Shown here piece after piece: positions 31,400 to 34,572 of a stretch of DNA of 34,572 nt. The position numbers and the translations under genes were made by a program. Below the pieces are notes generated by a model. The model saw only the letters and a program-made list of their open reading frames with translations, made no database searches and was not told the origin of the DNA. The DNA is from Clostridia bacterium (GTDB taxonomy: Bacteria; Bacillota; Clostridia; Oscillospirales; QAKW01), in the NCBI GenBank assembly GCA_017937065.1, contig JAGBEI010000001.1, positions 1 through 34,572 of the forward strand, read 5' to 3'. Each line of letters begins with the position of its first letter. The first letter of the stretch is position 1.

Positions 31400-32542
31400 T
31401 TATTTGAACATATTGTTCAGCTTCTGGAAAAATGATGTTTTCTTTTCAAGATTTTTATCCGTAACCGTCTCTGCAAATTTCCGCAGCAGCTCTTTTTGCT
31501 TTCCTGTAAGATTTTTCGGTATCTCAACAGTTACGGTGACATACATATCTCCGCGGCTTTTGCTGCCAAGCTTTGGCACGCCCTTGCCCTTAAACCTAAA
31601 CGTACTGTCAGTCTGCGTACCCTCCGGCACGTTGTACTTTATCTTGCCGTCCAGCGTCGGAACGGTCATTTCACAGCCCAGCGCGGCATCTGTAAAAGAA
31701 ATCGGAATTTCACAGTAGATATCGTTGCCGCGTCTGTCAAAAATTCTATGCGGCGCAACGGACAACGTAATATAAACATCTCCCGCGGGACCGCCGTTTC
31801 TGCCGGAATTTCCCTGTTCACGCAGCGTCAGCGTCTGACCGTTGTCAATACCGGCAGGTATCTTTACTTTTGTATTTTTGCTTTCTGTCACAATACCGCC
31901 GTGGCAGTCCGGACAGGGAGTCTTTATTCTTTTGCCGGTTCCCGAACAGGACGGACAGGTACGCTGAGACTGTACATTGCCCAAAATTGTGCGCTGAACA
32001 GAAGAAATAACGCCTCTTCCCGAACACTGCGGGCAGGTTTCAAGCTCGGTTCCGCCCTTAGCGCCTGTTCCCTTGCAGGACTTACATGTACAGCGGCGCG
32101 TATAATGTATTTCTTTTTCACAGCCAAAAGCCGCATCATTAAATTCTATGTTAAGTCTGAGGTGTATATCCTCACCCTTTGCAGGCGCGTTTGCACGTCG
32201 TGAGCTGCCGCCCATTCCGCCTCCGAAAAATGTTTCAAAAATATCTCCGAAGCCGCCAAAGCCGCCGAAATCGCCAAAGCCTCCAGCGCCGCCGCCACCG
32301 CCGCCGTAGGACGGGTCAACACCGGCATGACCGAACTGGTCATAGCGCGACTTTTTCTCAGCGTCGGACAAAACTCCGTAGGCTTCGTTAATTTCCTTAA
32401 ACTTAGCCTCAGCTTCCTTATTTCCTGGATTTAAGTCGGGGTGATACTTTTTAGCCATCTTTTTAAAAGCGCGTTTTATTTCATCGTCGCTCGCGCCCTT
32501 TGAAAGCCCCAGAACCTCGTAATAATCTCTTTTTTCTGCCAT
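31400..32542 (-). CDS. dnaJ: Chaperone protein DnaJ
   Basis: 380-aa type I Hsp40 co-chaperone, which stimulates DnaK ATPase and delivers unfolded clients. J-domain with HPD at 34-36; Gly/Phe-rich segment (about 76-110); zinc domain with four CxxC pairs at Cys153/156, 170/173, 196/199 and 210/213; then C-terminal client-binding domains. The fourth zinc repeat reads CPDCHGG and lacks the usual second glycine spacing; otherwise the protein is standard. AGAGGT precedes ATG 32542. It lies downstream of dnaK behind a 209-bp spacer full of GC hairpins. Confidence 0.97.
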   Translation of the reverse strand: MAEKRDYYEVLGLSKGASDDEIKRAFKKMAKKYHPDLNPGNKEAEAKFKEINEAYGVLSDAEKKSRYDQFGHAGVDPSYGGGGGGAGGFGDFGGFGGFGDIFETFFGGGMGGSSRRANAPAKGEDIHLRLNIEFNDAAFGCEKEIHYTRRCTCKSCKGTGAKGGTELETCPQCSGRGVISSVQRTILGNVQSQRTCPSCSGTGKRIKTPCPDCHGGIVTESKNTKVKIPAGIDNGQTLTLREQGNSGRNGGPAGDVYITLSVAPHRIFDRRGNDIYCEIPISFTDAALGCEMTVPTLDGKIKYNVPEGTQTDSTFRFKGKGVPKLGSKSRGDMYVTVTVEIPKNLTGKQKELLRKFAETVTDKNLEKKTSFFQKLNNMFK

Positions 32543-32751
32543 ATATGTCTGACCTCTTTATGCAGGCGGCAGAACAACCGCCCCGATATACCGTGATATG
32601 CCCTGCCGCAAAAACGGCAGGGCAGTCAGGGTTTCAACAAGGGGCAAAGCCCCGTTATTCAACACTCCGGTGACGGATTGTACCGCCGCCGGAAAACTTC
32701 AGCACAGCCCGCCGCTCAAAACAGCGGGAACATTTCGCTTTCAGCTATATA
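32543..32751 (-). other. Hairpin-rich spacer between dnaK and dnaJ
   Basis: 209 bp, GC-rich and non-coding as far as I can see, with several strong inverted repeats: TGCCCTGCCG (32599-32608) with CGGCAGGGCA (32615-32624); GGGGC (32641-32645) with GCCCC (32649-32653); and a CCCGC/GCGGG pair near 32708-32731. None has a long T run in the dnaK direction, so partial termination, RNA processing or message stability control is more likely than full termination. Confidence 0.6.
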
Positions 32752-34572
32752 TTATTTCTTATCGTCCGCGTCGGTAAAGTCCGCATCGTATACGTTACCG
32801 TCCGCGCTGCCGGACGCAGCATCTGCGGTATCCGCGCCGGGCGCGGCGCCCGCAGCAGCCTCAGGATTTGCCTGAGCATAAATCTTCGAAGAAAACTCAT
32901 ACAGCTTTTTCTGAAGCTCGTCTGCCGCGCTCTTGATTGCAGCGCTGTCGGTACCCTTGAGCGCTTCCTTAACCTTTTCCACCTCAGTATTGATTGCTCC
33001 CTTATCGTCAGCGGTGAGCTTATCACCCGCGTCGTTTACAAGCTTTTCCGTCTGATAAACAAGCTGATCGGCATTGTTGCGTATTTCAATTTCTTCTTTT
33101 TTCTTTGCATCCTCACCGGCGTAATTTTCAGCTTCCTTAACAGCCTTTTCAATATCCTCCTTGGAGAGGTTGGTGGACGCCGTAATAGTAATATTCTGCT
33201 GCTTGCCGGTGCCCATATCCTTAGCCGTTACGTTTACTATACCGTTTGCGTCTATATCAAACGTAACCTCGATTTGAGGTACGCCGCGGGGTGCGGGCGC
33301 GATACCGTCAAGACGGAAGGTACCCAAAGTTTTATTATCGGCAGCCATTTCACGCTCACCCTGCAGAACATGAATCTCAACAGACGGCTGGTTGTCAACC
33401 GCAGTAGAGAAAATCTGACTCTTTTTAGTAGGAATAGTTGTATTTCTCTCTATAAGCTTTGTGCAGATACCGCCCAGGGTCTCAAGGCCCAAAGACAGAG
33501 GAGTTACATCCAAAAGAACAACGCCCTTAACATCGCCGCCTAAAACACCGCCCTGGATAGCTGCACCCATCGCAACACATTCATCGGGGTTCAAGCCCTT
33601 ATGAGCCTCTTTACCCATATACTTGTTTATAGCCTCGACAACAGCGGGAATTCTCGTGGAACCGCCTACAAGAAGTACTTTGTGAATATCCGAGGGTGAA
33701 AGACCGGCGTCGGACAGCGCCTGCTTTACAGGCACCATAGTCTTTTCAACAAGGTCTTCCGTCATTTTGTTAAACTCAGCCCTTGTAAGGGTAAGGTCAA
33801 GATGCTTAGGACCTGTTGCGTCCGCCGTGATAAAGGGCAGATTGATATTTGTGCTCATAACGCCGGACAAATCCTTTTTCGCTTTCTCGGCAGCCTCCTT
33901 GAGTCTCTGGTATGCCATGCTGTCCTGTGTGAGGTCAATGCCGTTGGAAGCCTTGAACTGATCCGCCATCCAGTTTATAATCTTATCGTCAAAATCGTCG
34001 CCGCCCAGACGGTTGTTGCCGCTTGTCGCCAAAACCTCGCAGACTCCGTCGCCTATCTCAAGAATAGAAACATCGAACGTACCGCCGCCAAGGTCGTAAA
34101 TCATGATTTTCTGTTCATTTTCCTTATCAACGCCGTATGCAAGCGCAGCAGCGGTAGGCTCGTTGATAATACGCAAAACTTCAAGACCGGCAATTTTACC
34201 GGCATCTTTTGTTGCCTGACGCTGTGAATCGCTGAAATATGCCGGAACGGTAATTACAGCCTGGGTTACCTTTTCGCCGAGAAACGCCTCCGCGTCCGTT
34301 TTCAGCTTCATAAGAATAAATGCCGAAATCTCCTCGGGCGAATATTTTTTATCATCAATAGTTATCCGTTTATCAGAGCCCATATCTCTTTTAATAGAGA
34401 TAACCGTTCTGTCCGGGTTGGTGATTGCCTGGTTTTTGGCATTCTGTCCTACAAGACGCTCACCGTTTTTTGCAAAGGCGACGACGGACGGGGTCGTGCG
34501 CATACCCTCCGCATTGGCAATGACGGTCGGCTCGCCGCCCTCCATAACCGCAACGCATGAATTGGTCGTTCC
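32752..34572 (-). CDS. dnaK: Chaperone protein DnaK (Hsp70), 5' end cut by window
   Basis: Hsp70 chaperone; 606 codons plus stop are present. The frame runs to the window edge, where the last bases encode GTTNSCVAV, part of the first phosphate loop (IGIDLGTTNSC), so only about 7-8 codons are missing; the ATG at 34545 is internal. ATPase-domain marks are [37 protein letters not shown] and [12 protein letters not shown]; the substrate-binding domain begins at [16 protein letters not shown]. The C-terminus is an Ala/Gly/Asp-rich tail ending DADDKK, not EEVD, as usual for bacteria. grpE and hrcA, if present, lie outside the window. Confidence 0.97.
   Translation of the reverse strand, partial: GTTNSCVAVMEGGEPTVIANAEGMRTTPSVVAFAKNGERLVGQNAKNQAITNPDRTVISIKRDMGSDKRITIDDKKYSPEEISAFILMKLKTDAEAFLGEKVTQAVITVPAYFSDSQRQATKDAGKIAGLEVLRIINEPTAAALAYGVDKENEQKIMIYDLGGGTFDVSILEIGDGVCEVLATSGNNRLGGDDFDDKIINWMADQFKASNGIDLTQDSMAYQRLKEAAEKAKKDLSGVMSTNINLPFITADATGPKHLDLTLTRAEFNKMTEDLVEKTMVPVKQALSDAGLSPSDIHKVLLVGGSTRIPAVVEAINKYMGKEAHKGLNPDECVAMGAAIQGGVLGGDVKGVVLLDVTPLSLGLETLGGICTKLIERNTTIPTKKSQIFSTAVDNQPSVEIHVLQGEREMAADNKTLGTFRLDGIAPAPRGVPQIEVTFDIDANGIVNVTAKDMGTGKQQNITITASTNLSKEDIEKAVKEAENYAGEDAKKKEEIEIRNNADQLVYQTEKLVNDAGDKLTADDKGAINTEVEKVKEALKGTDSAAIKSAADELQKKLYEFSSKIYAQANPEAAAGAAPGADTADAASGSADGNVYDADFTDADDKK

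Noticed and set aside
31496..32203. 235-codon plus-strand frame opposite dnaJ
   Set aside because: Antisense of a fully conserved gene; Arg/Ser-rich, no ribosome site.
34545..34545. ATG at 34545 as the start of dnaK
   Set aside because: The frame continues to the window edge and encodes the conserved GTTNSC phosphate-loop residues, so this Met is internal.

Overview
The window reads as chromosome of an endospore-forming Gram-positive of the class Clostridia, most like the Oscillospiraceae/Ruminococcaceae. The signs are spore genes (spmA, spmB, a pdaA-like cortex deacetylase, an AbrB-type regulator), an LTA-synthase-type enzyme, the asp23-fakA pair, MetG with a C-terminal tRNA-binding domain, strong AGGAGG ribosome sites and sigma-A promoters close to consensus. 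The genus is inference. There is no phage, IS element, CRISPR array, tRNA or rRNA. Both ends cut a gene: a class A penicillin-binding protein on the left and dnaK on the right.

Layout. 1-4.6 kb: cell-envelope synthesis (PBP1A-type enzyme, LTA-synthase-like phosphotransferase). 4.6-8.1 kb: an AT-rich accessory block with its own strong promoter. It encodes a secreted HExxHxxGxxH metalloprotease with an FN3-like domain, followed by three 231-aa paralogous lipoproteins that repeat at exactly 820 bp. 8.1-9.3 kb: a MocR-type regulator lacking its C-terminal part. 9.4-11.5 kb: pduL, spmB and spmA on the minus strand, then an AbrB-like regulator on the plus strand. 11.5-15.4 kb: metG, tatD and an unrecognised protein in one operon. 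15.4-20.3 kb, minus strand: AraC regulator, unknown protein, OmpR-type response regulator, ABC ATPase, ABC-2 permease and histidine kinase, with four TTTAC-type direct repeats just upstream of the ABC genes. 20.3-23.5 kb: a divergent plus-strand operon, nagB, PIG-L deacetylase and phosphohexomutase, with a structured leader. 23.5-26.1 kb: a degenerate amidase-like protein, the PdaA-like deacetylase and a PiT phosphate transporter. 26.1-28.5 kb: a small ribbon-helix-helix protein and a large beta-helix-like carbohydrate-binding lipoprotein. 28.5-34.6 kb, minus strand: a cytidylate-kinase-like protein, fakA, an Asp23-family protein, dnaJ and partial dnaK.

How the genes work together. The nagB operon would turn amino-sugar phosphates into fructose-6-phosphate, with the PIG-L protein as a candidate deacetylase. 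The two-component/ABC cluster looks like an envelope-stress or peptide-antibiotic resistance module wired so that the regulator activates the transporter promoter. Two or three spore-envelope genes are scattered through the window rather than grouped.

Most worth a second look: the protease plus triplicated-lipoprotein block. The lipoproteins follow a pattern reminiscent of NTR/TIMP-like OB folds, which suggests, but does not show, a bacterial metalloprotease-inhibitor or immunity pair. Also notable are the MocR protein that ends inside its own terminator, the degenerate amidase, the response-regulator repeats and the structured nagB leader.
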